NCBI GenBank assembly: GCA_027486345.1
Contig: JAIXPH010000005.1
Coordinates: forward strand, 1-42,943
Source: Paracoccaceae bacterium
Lineage (GTDB): Bacteria > Pseudomonadota > Alphaproteobacteria > Rhodobacterales > Rhodobacteraceae
Length of the DNA stretch: 42,943 nucleotides
Direction: 5' to 3'
Shown here: positions 34,081-41,669 of the stretch, in pieces
Layout of the letters: each line of letters opens with the position of its first letter
How positions within the stretch are numbered: the stretch's first letter is position 1
Position numbers and translations under genes: made by a program
The notes under the pieces: model-generated
Told to the model about the DNA's origin: nothing
Seen by the model: only the letters and a program-made list of their open reading frames with translations
Database searches by the model: none

Positions 34081-35076
34081 ATGAAAGCCAACCTCGAAGA
34101 CATCGCCCGCGCGGCTGGAGTCTCAAAGATGACGGTCAGCCGAGTCTTGCGCGGCGGGTCGGGATTTTCCGACGATACGCGAACCCGCGTGATGCAAGTC
34201 GCGGAAAGGCTTGGCTATATTCCCAACCGTCTGGCGGCGGCCTTTGGGGCGGAACAGGCCAGCAGCTTGGTGGGCATGTGCGTGCCGCGTCTGACGTCGG
34301 GCCTGTTTGGCCATGTGCTGGACGGGGTGGACCGGGCACTGACGCGGTTGGGGTTTCAACTGATGATCGGGGCCAACAACCATGCCACGGATGAGGAAGA
34401 GGCATGGGTGCGCCAACTGGTCAGTTGGCGTCCGGCCGGTGTGATTCTGTCCGGCCGCACCCATAGCCCCGGCACGGTGGACCTGCTGCGCAAGACCGCC
34501 CTGCCGGTGGTGGAGATTTGGGATCTGACCACCAGCCCCATCGACATGGCCGTGGGCTTTTCGCACCACGATTGCGGCGCGGAAATGGGGTTGCACCTTA
34601 TCCGGCGCGGGCGGCGGCGGGCCGGGTTTGTCGGTGCCCTCGCCCGCGCTGATGTCATGGGTGCTGCACGGCTGGACGGCTTTCGCGCGGCCTTGGCGCA
34701 GGCAGGCCACCCCTTGACGGATGCCGAGGTGTTGCACGACGCCCCCGGATTTTACGCCGGCTACTACGGGATGGAGACGTTGCTTTCGCGCCGCGCCAAT
34801 CTCGACGCCGTCTATTTCCACAACGATGAGATGGCGATTGGCGGTCTGGCCTTTTGCCAGGCGCGGGGATTGCGCGTGCCCGAAGACATCGGCATCGCCG
34901 GTTGGGGCGGGATGGAGGCGGCCTCGATCCTGCCGCGCCGCCTAACGACGACGATGGTGCCCACCACCGCCATCGGCAAAGCAGCGGCCGAGGCGCTGGT
35001 CGCCCGCCTGACCGGCGCGATGGTGCCAGAAGTGACCGTGGTGCCCACCCGGTTGGTGCCGGGTGAGACGGTTTAG
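34081..35076 (+). CDS. LacI-family regulator of sugar-acid uptake and use
   Basis: 331 residues. The N-terminal helix-turn-helix is LEDIARAAGVSKMTVSRVLRG with the hinge helix near RLAAAFGAEQ. The rest is a periplasmic-binding-like sensor with LVGMCVPRLTSGLFGHVLDG and GIAGWGGMEAASILPRRLTT. It is divergent from the ABC operon and convergent with the SMP-30 gene, with a one-base gap. Both LacI proteins in the window share the MTVSR recognition helix of the GntR type, so they may bind related palindromes. The effector is probably gluconate, idonate or a keto-derivative (inference). Confidence 0.88.
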   Translation: MKANLEDIARAAGVSKMTVSRVLRGGSGFSDDTRTRVMQVAERLGYIPNRLAAAFGAEQASSLVGMCVPRLTSGLFGHVLDGVDRALTRLGFQLMIGANNHATDEEEAWVRQLVSWRPAGVILSGRTHSPGTVDLLRKTALPVVEIWDLTTSPIDMAVGFSHHDCGAEMGLHLIRRGRRRAGFVGALARADVMGAARLDGFRAALAQAGHPLTDAEVLHDAPGFYAGYYGMETLLSRRANLDAVYFHNDEMAIGGLAFCQARGLRVPEDIGIAGWGGMEAASILPRRLTTTMVPTTAIGKAAAEALVARLTGAMVPEVTVVPTRLVPGETV

Positions 35077-35077
35077 C

Positions 35078-35968
35078 TTATGGCCACTGCACGCCGCGCC
35101 GATTGAGGATCACCGAATAGACGCTGGTCGTCGCGGTGATGAACAGCCGATGCTTGGCCCGCCCGCCAAAACAGATGTTCGACACGATTTCAGGCACCAG
35201 AATCTTGCCCAACAGCCGCCCATCGGGCGCGATACAATGCACGCCATCGGCGGCCGAGGACCACAGGTTGCCATCGCTATCCACCCGGATACCATCCGCA
35301 CAACCGGGGCTGATGCTGTGGAAGATGCGCCCATTCACCGGACGCCCGCCCACCATGTCAAACACCTTGATATGCTGCGGATCGCCAGAGAACATCCGCC
35401 CCGTATCGGCGACATAAAGACGGCTTTCATCCGGGCTAAAGGCCAGACCATTGGGGCAGGCCATGTCGGTAATCACCGCCTCGACCGTCCCGTCCGGGGC
35501 GATGCGATAGACGGAACAGGGCAGTTCTTCAGGGGCCTTGAACCCTTCGTAATCGGTCATGATCCCGTAATGCGGATCGGTGAACCAGACCGCGCCATCA
35601 CTGGCCACGATCACATCATTGGGGCTGTTGAATCGCTTGCCCTGATAGCCATCGGCCAGAACGGTGATAGACCCGTCCCATTCCGTCCGCGTCACCCGCC
35701 GCCCGCCATGTTCGCAACTGACCAGCCGCCCCTGACGGTCGCGCGTGTGGCCGTTGGTGTAGTTTGCGGGGTTGCGAAAGGTGGTCAGGCCTTCCTCGCT
35801 CCACCGCATGATGCGGTTGTTGGGGATGTCGGAAAACAGCAGGCAGTTTTGATCGCCGAACCAGACCGGCCCCTCGGCCCAGTCTAACCCCGTGGCCAGC
35901 CGTTTGACCGGGGCATTGAACATCACATAGGTCGCAAAGACCGGGTCGTGGACTTCAAAGAATGACAT
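35078..35968 (-). CDS. SMP-30/gluconolactonase family protein
   Basis: 296 residues with the six-bladed propeller pattern. Metal-ligand positions look intact: the Glu of LDWAEGPVWF near residue 31, the Asn of FNSPNDVIVASDGAVWFTD near 117, and the Asp of CPNGLAFSPDESRLYVADTG near 170-180. Family members open sugar lactones such as gluconolactone with a divalent metal. In this cluster it would supply an open-chain aldonate to the dehydrogenases and kinase nearby. Confidence 0.87.
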   Translation of the reverse strand: MSFFEVHDPVFATYVMFNAPVKRLATGLDWAEGPVWFGDQNCLLFSDIPNNRIMRWSEEGLTTFRNPANYTNGHTRDRQGRLVSCEHGGRRVTRTEWDGSITVLADGYQGKRFNSPNDVIVASDGAVWFTDPHYGIMTDYEGFKAPEELPCSVYRIAPDGTVEAVITDMACPNGLAFSPDESRLYVADTGRMFSGDPQHIKVFDMVGGRPVNGRIFHSISPGCADGIRVDSDGNLWSSAADGVHCIAPDGRLLGKILVPEIVSNICFGGRAKHRLFITATTSVYSVILNRRGVQWP

Positions 35969-36012
35969 GGCTGGCCCCCTGTTTCAGGTCTTCATAGCAT
36001 TGACGGCAGGCG

Positions 36013-37044
36013 TCAGGAAAACACGATCTGCGCTTTCATGGCTTGGCTGCGGTCCGAGGCGAGGCGGAACGCGCTTTCCGCCTGATCCAAGGGCACCGTC
36101 TGAGTGATCAGCGGCTTCACGTCGATCAAGCCGCGTTGCATCAGCCCGACACCCACGGCGAATTCGGGGTGAAAGCGGAACGACCCGCGCAGCTCCAGCT
36201 CCTTGGCCGTAATCGCCATCATCGGCAGCGACATATCCCCACCAAGCCCCAGTTGCAGGATCACCCCGCGCGGGCGCAGGGCCGCGATGCCCCCGGCCAA
36301 GGCGGCGGCCACCCCGGTGCATTCGTAGAGCACATCGAAATGCCCCTTATCGGCGCTGTAGGCGGCCAGTGCATCCGGGTCTGTGCAGGTGCTGATGACC
36401 CGATCCGCCCCCACTTTGGCGGCCAAACCCAGCGTGAAATCCGACAAATCCGTTGCCACAATCTCTGCCGCCCCCGCCCTGCGTGCTGCGAGGATAGACA
36501 GCACGCCAATCGGCCCGCAGCCAGTGACCAGCACCCGTTTGCCCAGCATCCCCCCGGCCCGCGTGGTGGCGTGCAGCGTTACGGCCAGCGGTTCGGCCAT
36601 CGCGGCCTCCCCGGCGGTCAGCCCCGTCGCATCGACGCATTGGCTGGCATCGGCGACAAGGCTTTCCCTAAAGGCGCCTTGGATATGCGGGAAGGGCATC
36701 GCAGAGCCGTAAAACCGCATGTTCAGGCACTGGTTGGGCAGGCCCTCCAGACAGAACTTGCACCCGCCGCAGGGGCGCGACGGGGAGATGGCCACCAGTT
36801 GGCCGGGCGTAAACCCGGTGACGCCGGGGCCGAGGGTTTCGACATAGGCCGACACCTCATGCCCCAGAATCATCGGCTCACGCAGGCGCACGGCACCAAA
36901 GCCGCCGTGATTGTAGTAGTGCAAATCCGACCCGCAGACCCCGCCGGTGGCCAAGCGTAGGCCGATCTGGCCGGGGCCCGGAGCCTCCGTCGGCCGATCT
37001 TCAATCCGCAGGTCGCGGGCGGCATGGATGACGATGGCGCGCAT
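36013..37044 (-). CDS. idnD: Zinc-type L-idonate 5-dehydrogenase-like
   Basis: 343 residues, medium-chain dehydrogenase. The catalytic zinc region is GGVCGSDLHYYNHGG with GHEVSAYV; the structural zinc Cys set is PSRPCGGCKFCLEGLPNQC; the NAD loop is VTGCGPIGVLSILAARRAGA. The combination of CGSDLHYY and RPCGGCKFC is typical of L-idonate 5-dehydrogenases, which convert L-idonate to 5-ketogluconate. ATG at 37044 shares bases with the stop of the preceding gene (TGATG). An IdnO-like reductase at 38094 and a gluconokinase at 38852 complete the pathway, which supports the name. Confidence 0.82.
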   Translation of the reverse strand: MRAIVIHAARDLRIEDRPTEAPGPGQIGLRLATGGVCGSDLHYYNHGGFGAVRLREPMILGHEVSAYVETLGPGVTGFTPGQLVAISPSRPCGGCKFCLEGLPNQCLNMRFYGSAMPFPHIQGAFRESLVADASQCVDATGLTAGEAAMAEPLAVTLHATTRAGGMLGKRVLVTGCGPIGVLSILAARRAGAAEIVATDLSDFTLGLAAKVGADRVISTCTDPDALAAYSADKGHFDVLYECTGVAAALAGGIAALRPRGVILQLGLGGDMSLPMMAITAKELELRGSFRFHPEFAVGVGLMQRGLIDVKPLITQTVPLDQAESAFRLASDRSQAMKAQIVFS

Positions 37045-37991
37045 CACAGCACCGGCGTCGGCAGGGGCTGGCCTGCGAAATGCGCGCTCAGGTTGTCGCG
37101 CAACAGTTGCCCCATCGCCTTGCGAGTCTCAAAGGTGCCGCTGGCGTGGTGCGGTTGCAGCAGCACGTTGGGCAGCGCAAGGAAACGCGGGTTCAACTTC
37201 GGCTCCCCCTCAAACACATCCAGCGCGGCGGAGCCGAGCGTTTTCGTCTCTAACGCGGCCAATAGAGCCTCTTCGTCGATGTTCGCGGCGCGGGAGATGT
37301 TGATCAGCATCCCGTCCGGCCCCAGCGCCTCGATCACCGATGCGTTGACGATGTGGCGGGTTGCGGCATTGGCGGCCAGCGTCACGAACAGGAAATCCGA
37401 CCGCGCGGCCAAGGCGACCGGATCGGGGATATAGTCCCACCCCGCCCCTTCGGGTTTTGGCGCGCGGGCGGAATAGGCGATCTCCATGCCAAAGCCCGCC
37501 AGACGCTTGCCAACCTCAACCCCAATCCGCCCAAGGCCCAGAATCCCCGCTCGCCGACCCCAGACTTTGCGCTGCAAGGGATAGCCGCCCTTCGCCGCCC
37601 AAGACCCGTCGCGCACCCATTGATCCGCGCCCAGCATGCCGCGCGATTGCATCAGCATCATCGCCACGCCCAGATCGGCCACGTCCTTGGTCAGCACATC
37701 GGGCGTGTTCGTGACCCGGACGCCACGCGCCTTGCAGGCGGCGATGTCCACCGCGTCATAGCCCACGCCGTAGACGCCGATCACCTCCAGGTTGGGACAG
37801 GCGGCGATCATCGCGGCATTGGCCCCCAACTCCCCCCGCGTGGCGATGGCGCGGATTTTGGGGCCGTGTTCGGTCAGGAACGCCGCCTTATCCGCCGCCT
37901 CAAAATACCGATGCGCGTGAAAGGCGGCGTCGAGCGGGGTTTGGTCCCATTCGGGATAGGGGCCGACTTGCAGGATATGCGGTTTGTCCAT
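37044..37991 (-). CDS. D-2-hydroxyacid dehydrogenase (2-ketogluconate/hydroxypyruvate reductase type)
   Basis: 315 residues from ATG 37991, chosen because AAAGGGGAA precedes it and the family begins near here; a longer frame has no support. The NAD loop is GILGLGRIGVEVGKRL. Catalytic Arg (ISRAANIDEEAL), Glu (FEGEPKLNP) and His (LQPHHASGT) are present in order. With the ketogluconate genes around it, it probably reduces 2-ketogluconate to gluconate or a related keto acid. It is translationally joined to the idonate dehydrogenase gene and divergent from the SDR at 38094. Confidence 0.85.
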   Translation of the reverse strand: MDKPHILQVGPYPEWDQTPLDAAFHAHRYFEAADKAAFLTEHGPKIRAIATRGELGANAAMIAACPNLEVIGVYGVGYDAVDIAACKARGVRVTNTPDVLTKDVADLGVAMMLMQSRGMLGADQWVRDGSWAAKGGYPLQRKVWGRRAGILGLGRIGVEVGKRLAGFGMEIAYSARAPKPEGAGWDYIPDPVALAARSDFLFVTLAANAATRHIVNASVIEALGPDGMLINISRAANIDEEALLAALETKTLGSAALDVFEGEPKLNPRFLALPNVLLQPHHASGTFETRKAMGQLLRDNLSAHFAGQPLPTPVL

Positions 37992-38036
37992 GATCGTTCC
38001 CCTTTTCGGGTCTGGCGGTTCGGGCTTGACAGGTCT

Positions 38037-38050
38037 TGTTATCGATAACA
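38037..38050. promoter_or_regulatory. Palindromic GntR/IdnR-like operator in divergent promoter
   Basis: TGTTATCGATAACA is a perfect 14-base palindrome in the 102-base gap between two divergent units. Its core is identical to the site at 34051-34062. It fits the TGTTA-N4-TAACA consensus of gluconate/idonate repressors, which links the sugar-ABC and catabolic genes to one regulator. Confidence 0.72.
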
Positions 38051-38093
38051 TAAACGGGCCAGACCGGCTTTGTCGAGAGCCAAGTGAAGGGGA

Positions 38094-38855
38094 ATGACCG
38101 TGGGACTGACGCTGTTTGACCTGCACGGGAAACGCGCGCTGATCACCGGATCGTCGCAAGGGATCGGCTTTGCGCTGGCCCAAGGGCTGGCCGCAGCAGG
38201 GGCGCAAGTCGTGCTGAACGGGCGCGATTTGGCCAAGTTAGAGACGGCTGCCGCAGCGATCCCCGGCGCACAGACGCTGGCCTTTGACGCCACGGATCAC
38301 CACGCCGTCCGCGCGGCGGTGGACGGGTTCGAGGCGGCGGGTAACCCCATCGACATTCTGGTGAACAACGCCGGAATGCAGCACCGCGCGCCGTTGGAGG
38401 ATTTTCCGCCCGAGGCGTTTGAGCGTCTTTTGCAAACCAATATTGCGAGCGTGTTCCATGTCGGCCAAGCCGTGGCGCGTCACATGATTGCGCGGGGGCG
38501 GGGCAAGATCATCAACATCGCCTCAGTGCAAACCGCCCTCGCCCGCCCCTCCATCGCGCCCTATACGGCGACGAAGGGTGCGGTGGGGAACCTGACCAAG
38601 GGCATGGCCACCGATTGGGCCAAGCACGGGCTGAACTGCAATGCCATCGCACCGGGCTATTTCGACACGCCGTTGAATGCCGCATTGGTGGCGGACCCCG
38701 CGTTTTCGGCATGGCTGGAAAAGCGCACGCCTGCGGGGCGGTGGGGTCAGGTGCAGGAATTGCAGGGGGCGTGTATCTTTCTGGCGTCCGATGCGGCGAG
38801 CTTTGTGAACGGGCATATCCTCTACGTCGATGGCGGGATCACGGCCTCACTATGA
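38094..38855 (+). CDS. idnO: Gluconate 5-dehydrogenase-like SDR
   Basis: 253 residues. The cofactor loop is TGSSQGIGFALA, then LVNNAGMQHRAPLEDFP, and the catalytic Ser/Tyr/Lys sites are NIASVQTALARPSIAPYTATKGAV. The NAGMQHRAP and FxxLLQTNIASVF pattern is characteristic of gluconate 5-dehydrogenase (5-ketogluconate reductase, IdnO/Gno), which interconverts 5-ketogluconate and gluconate. It overlaps the gluconokinase gene by ATGA. Good contextual and motif support; exact substrate not proved. Confidence 0.85.
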   Translation: MTVGLTLFDLHGKRALITGSSQGIGFALAQGLAAAGAQVVLNGRDLAKLETAAAAIPGAQTLAFDATDHHAVRAAVDGFEAAGNPIDILVNNAGMQHRAPLEDFPPEAFERLLQTNIASVFHVGQAVARHMIARGRGKIINIASVQTALARPSIAPYTATKGAVGNLTKGMATDWAKHGLNCNAIAPGYFDTPLNAALVADPAFSAWLEKRTPAGRWGQVQELQGACIFLASDAASFVNGHILYVDGGITASL

Positions 38856-39346
38856 CCCGGCTTGTCATCATGGGCGTGTCGGGCTGCGGGAAATCCAGCG
38901 TCGGCGCAGGCTTGGCGGAACGGTTTGGCATCCCCTACCGCGACGGGGATGATCTGCATCCGGCGGCGAATGTCGACAAGATGCGCGCCGGGGTGCCGCT
39001 GACCGATGACGACCGCTGGCCATGGCTGGACCGGGTGGCCACGGTGTTGCGCGATGAGGCACCGGTGATCGTGGGCTGTTCGGCCCTGCGGCGGGTGTAT
39101 CGCGACCGTATCCGGCAAAGTGCAGGCGGGCCGGTGACATTCATCCATCTGGCGGGCGACCGCGTGGTGATTGCAGAACGCATGGCAGCGCGGACGGGGC
39201 ATTACATGCCGACGACCCTGCTCGACAGCCAATTCGCCACGCTGGAACCTCCGGGGCCGGATGAGGCGCTGACAGTGGATATCGACCAACCCCTGCCCGC
39301 AATCCTGACCACCATCCTAGACCATCTGACGGGGGAGACAGCATGA
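38852..39346 (+). CDS. gntK: Gluconokinase
   Basis: 164 residues, typical for the small P-loop gluconokinases. Walker A is GVSGCGKSSVG near residue 8. The substrate region DGDDLHPAANVDKMRAGVPL and DDDRWPWL is diagnostic, and CSALRRVYRDRIR fits the lid region. It phosphorylates D-gluconate to 6-phosphogluconate, for the Entner-Doudoroff or pentose phosphate route. ATG 38852 overlaps the upstream stop and the gene's own stop overlaps the next start. Confidence 0.92.
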   Translation: MTRLVIMGVSGCGKSSVGAGLAERFGIPYRDGDDLHPAANVDKMRAGVPLTDDDRWPWLDRVATVLRDEAPVIVGCSALRRVYRDRIRQSAGGPVTFIHLAGDRVVIAERMAARTGHYMPTTLLDSQFATLEPPGPDEALTVDIDQPLPAILTTILDHLTGETA

Positions 39347-40230
39347 CCGAAACCGTCGCATTGATCGGCGCTGGGGCGATGGGCGGGGCCATTGGCGCGC
39401 GTCTGGTGCAGACCGGCACGCCGCTTGTGGTCTTTGACCTTGATACCGAAAAGGTAGCGGCTTTGGTCGCCTTGGGTGCCACCGCTGCACCCTCGGCCGC
39501 GGCAGCGGCGGGTGAAGCCAAAGCGGTGATCCTGTCGCTGAACGCCCCCCGCATTGTGCGTGCGGCGGTCTTTGGTGCGGGTGGCGTGGCCGAAGGGGCG
39601 AAGCCCGGGACGTTGCTGATCGACATGTCGTCCATCGATCCGGAGGCGACGAAGACACTGGCGGCGGATGCTGCGGCCAAGGGCTTGCGTTGGGTGGACA
39701 GCCCACTGTCAGGCGGCATTCCCAAGGCGGCTTTAGGCGAACTCACCCTGATGCAGGGCGGCACCGCTGAAGATGTGCTTGAGGCGCAAGCCGTCTTGGC
39801 ACAGGTCGCCAGCAACCAAACCCGCATGGGTGGCCCCGGTGCCGGGCAGACGACCAAGCTGATCAACCAAGTGCTTTGCGGTCTGGGTTTCCTCGCCGTG
39901 GCCGAAGCGACGGCACTGGCCGAGGCGGCGGGGGTGGATGCCACCATGATCCCAAAGGCGCTGAAGGGGGGCCGGGCGGACAGTGCCCTGTTGCAGGAAT
40001 ACATGCCACGTTTCGCCGCGCGGGATTACCGCCGCACCGGGCGCATCGACAACATGGTGAAGGACCTGAACGGCGCGGCGGACCTTGCCCGCCTGACCCA
40101 CACGCCGATGCCCCTGACCGCGCTTTGTGCCGAGGTTCACCGCATGCTGACCGCCGCTGGTCTGGGCGGCGAGGATCAGACCGCCCTCATGGAATTCTTC
40201 AAAGGCCCGCGAAAGGAGCTTTTCGAATGA
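39343..40230 (+). CDS. 3-hydroxyisobutyrate/tartronate-semialdehyde-reductase-like dehydrogenase
   Basis: 295 residues of the beta-hydroxyacid dehydrogenase family. The NAD loop is GAGAMGGAIGARL, the second motif is DSPLSGGIPKAALGELTLMQGG, and the catalytic Lys sits in AGQTTKLINQVL near 170. Such enzymes act on 3-hydroxyisobutyrate, D-glycerate/tartronate semialdehyde, or related hydroxyacids. Its place between gluconokinase and a small ferredoxin-fold gene, with 4-base overlaps, suggests a sugar-acid substrate. The exact one cannot be read from sequence. Confidence 0.85.
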   Translation: MTETVALIGAGAMGGAIGARLVQTGTPLVVFDLDTEKVAALVALGATAAPSAAAAAGEAKAVILSLNAPRIVRAAVFGAGGVAEGAKPGTLLIDMSSIDPEATKTLAADAAAKGLRWVDSPLSGGIPKAALGELTLMQGGTAEDVLEAQAVLAQVASNQTRMGGPGAGQTTKLINQVLCGLGFLAVAEATALAEAAGVDATMIPKALKGGRADSALLQEYMPRFAARDYRRTGRIDNMVKDLNGAADLARLTHTPMPLTALCAEVHRMLTAAGLGGEDQTALMEFFKGPRKELFE

Positions 40231-40562
40231 TCACCCGCTTTGCCCTGTTTGACGGCACGGTCCACGCAGGCCAGACCAACGCCTTCCGCGCCGCTGTCTT
40301 GGCCGAGTTGCTGCCGCTGTGGCGGCAATTCCCCGGCGCGCTTGCCGTGCGGGTCAGCTTTGCCGAGGCCCGCGACGACGGTGCGCCGGAATATCCGCTG
40401 ATCCTCGCCGTCGATTACCCGGACCTTGCGGCGGTGGAAGCGGCCCTTGCCAGCCCCGTCCGGGCGCAATCGCGGGCGGTGACGGAGTCGGTGTTAGCGC
40501 GGTTTTTCACAGGCCGGGTGCATCACCATGTGACCACCGCACATCAGGTGACCCTGTCCTGA
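40227..40562 (+). CDS. Small alpha/beta-barrel (Dabb/EthD-like) protein
   Basis: 111 residues from ATG 40227 (stop overlap ATGA; AAAGGAG twelve bases upstream). The sequence looks like a dimeric ferredoxin-like fold: a first strand ITRFALFDG, a helix NAFRAAVLAELLPLWRQFPGA, then LAVRVSFAEA and YPLILAVDYPDLAAVEAAL. Such small proteins include EthD-type and stress-responsive barrel families, often fused to or beside sugar-acid or aromatic enzymes. No catalytic residue is certain, though the C-terminus has a His cluster (GRVHHHVT). Function unknown. Confidence 0.7.
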   Translation: MITRFALFDGTVHAGQTNAFRAAVLAELLPLWRQFPGALAVRVSFAEARDDGAPEYPLILAVDYPDLAAVEAALASPVRAQSRAVTESVLARFFTGRVHHHVTTAHQVTLS

Positions 40563-40585
40563 AGCAGGGCTGGATTTATGGGCGC

Positions 40586-40597
40586 GGTAACGATACC
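40586..40597. promoter_or_regulatory. Near-palindromic operator before the second LacI gene
   Basis: GGTAACGATACC is a 12-base palindrome with one mismatched pair, nine bases before the LacI-family ATG at 40606. It resembles the TTATCGATAA sites elsewhere in the sugar-acid region. Probably it is autoregulatory. Confidence 0.5.
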
Positions 40598-40605
40598 ACA
40601 GTGTC

Positions 40606-41622
40606 ATGACCCTGCCCCGCAAAGCCCCCACCATGGCCGATGTCGCCCGTCTTGCGGGGGTGTCGCCCATGACCGTCAGCCGGGCGTTCAAGCACGATGC
40701 CTCGGTCAGTGACGCCACGCGAGAGGCGATCCTGAAGGCGGCGGATGATCTGGGCTATGTGTTTGACTCGACGGCATCGAACCTGCGGTCACAGCGCACC
40801 AACTTTGTCGCCGTCACCATCCCGTCGATCAACAACGCCAACTTCGCCGATACCGTGCGCGGCCTGTCCGAAGGGCTGAAGGCGCGCGGCCTGCAGATCC
40901 TTCTGGGCACCACGGATTACGACATCTTCGAAGAAGAGCGTCTGATCGAACAGCTTCTGCGCCGCAGGCCAGAGGCGATTGTGGTCACCGGCGGCCAGCA
41001 TACCCCGCGCGCGCGGCGGATGCTGGAAAATGCCGGGATTCCGGTGATCGAGACATGGGATCTGCCCCCGTCCCCCATCGGCCATGTCGTGGGGTTCTCC
41101 AACGCCGCCGCCGTGCGGGCCATGGTGGATCACTTCGTGGCGCGCGGCCTGACCCGGATCGCCTTCATCGGCGGGGATGCGGATCGCGACACGCGCGGCA
41201 CGGATCGGCGGGCGGGTTTTATCGCCGCGATGCAGACGCATGGTCTGGACGCCACCCGCCTGATCGCCGCCGGGGTGCCGCCGATTTCCATGCGCGAAGG
41301 GGCGGATGCGATGGGCCGTCTGCTGGACACCCTGCCCGATACCGAGGCCGTGATCTGCGTGTCGGACCTGTCGGCCTTTGGCGCACTGACGGAATGCCAG
41401 CGGCGCGGGGTGGAGGTGCCGGGGCGCATCTCGATCGCGGGCTTTGGCGATTATGAGATCGGGGCGATTTCGGTGCCCACCCTGACCACGATCAACCCCT
41501 TCCCGCGGGAGATCGGCGCACAGACGGCGGCGCTGATCCTGAAGGTGCTGGACGGGGAACAGGCGGAACCCGCCACGCTGTCAATCCTGCCGCGCCTCTT
41601 GCCGCGCCAATCCAGCCGCTAG
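40606..41622 (+). CDS. LacI-family regulator, GntR-like
   Basis: 338 residues. The helix-turn-helix is MADVARLAGVSPMTVSRAFK, similar to gluconate-operon repressors, and the sensor region has FVAVTIPSINNANFADTVRGL and RISIAGFGDYEIGAISVPTL. It lies directly after the gluconate catabolic operon and probably senses gluconate or 6-phosphogluconate. Two LacI proteins with similar recognition helices in one locus suggests either redundancy or split control of uptake and catabolism, as for GntR and IdnR in Escherichia coli. Confidence 0.87.
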   Translation: MTLPRKAPTMADVARLAGVSPMTVSRAFKHDASVSDATREAILKAADDLGYVFDSTASNLRSQRTNFVAVTIPSINNANFADTVRGLSEGLKARGLQILLGTTDYDIFEEERLIEQLLRRRPEAIVVTGGQHTPRARRMLENAGIPVIETWDLPPSPIGHVVGFSNAAAVRAMVDHFVARGLTRIAFIGGDADRDTRGTDRRAGFIAAMQTHGLDATRLIAAGVPPISMREGADAMGRLLDTLPDTEAVICVSDLSAFGALTECQRRGVEVPGRISIAGFGDYEIGAISVPTLTTINPFPREIGAQTAALILKVLDGEQAEPATLSILPRLLPRQSSR

Positions 41623-41628
41623 CGATTT

Positions 41629-41669
41629 ATCCTTGCAATTCTTCCACGCCATGGCAGATTTGCAAGGAT
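41629..41669. promoter_or_regulatory. 41-base near-perfect inverted repeat over the start of the ATPase gene
   Basis: The left arm (41629-41648, beginning ATCCTTGCAA) and the reverse complement of the right arm (41650-41669) agree at 17 of 20 positions. The right arm ends TTGCAAGGAT, covering the ribosome site and the first two bases of the ATG at 41668. It could be an operator or an RNA hairpin that hides the start codon. Confidence 0.65.

Noticed and set aside
37992-38207. N-terminal extension of the 2-hydroxyacid dehydrogenase
   Set aside because: It would run across the palindromic operator and into the divergent SDR gene. A good ribosome site precedes the ATG at 37991.
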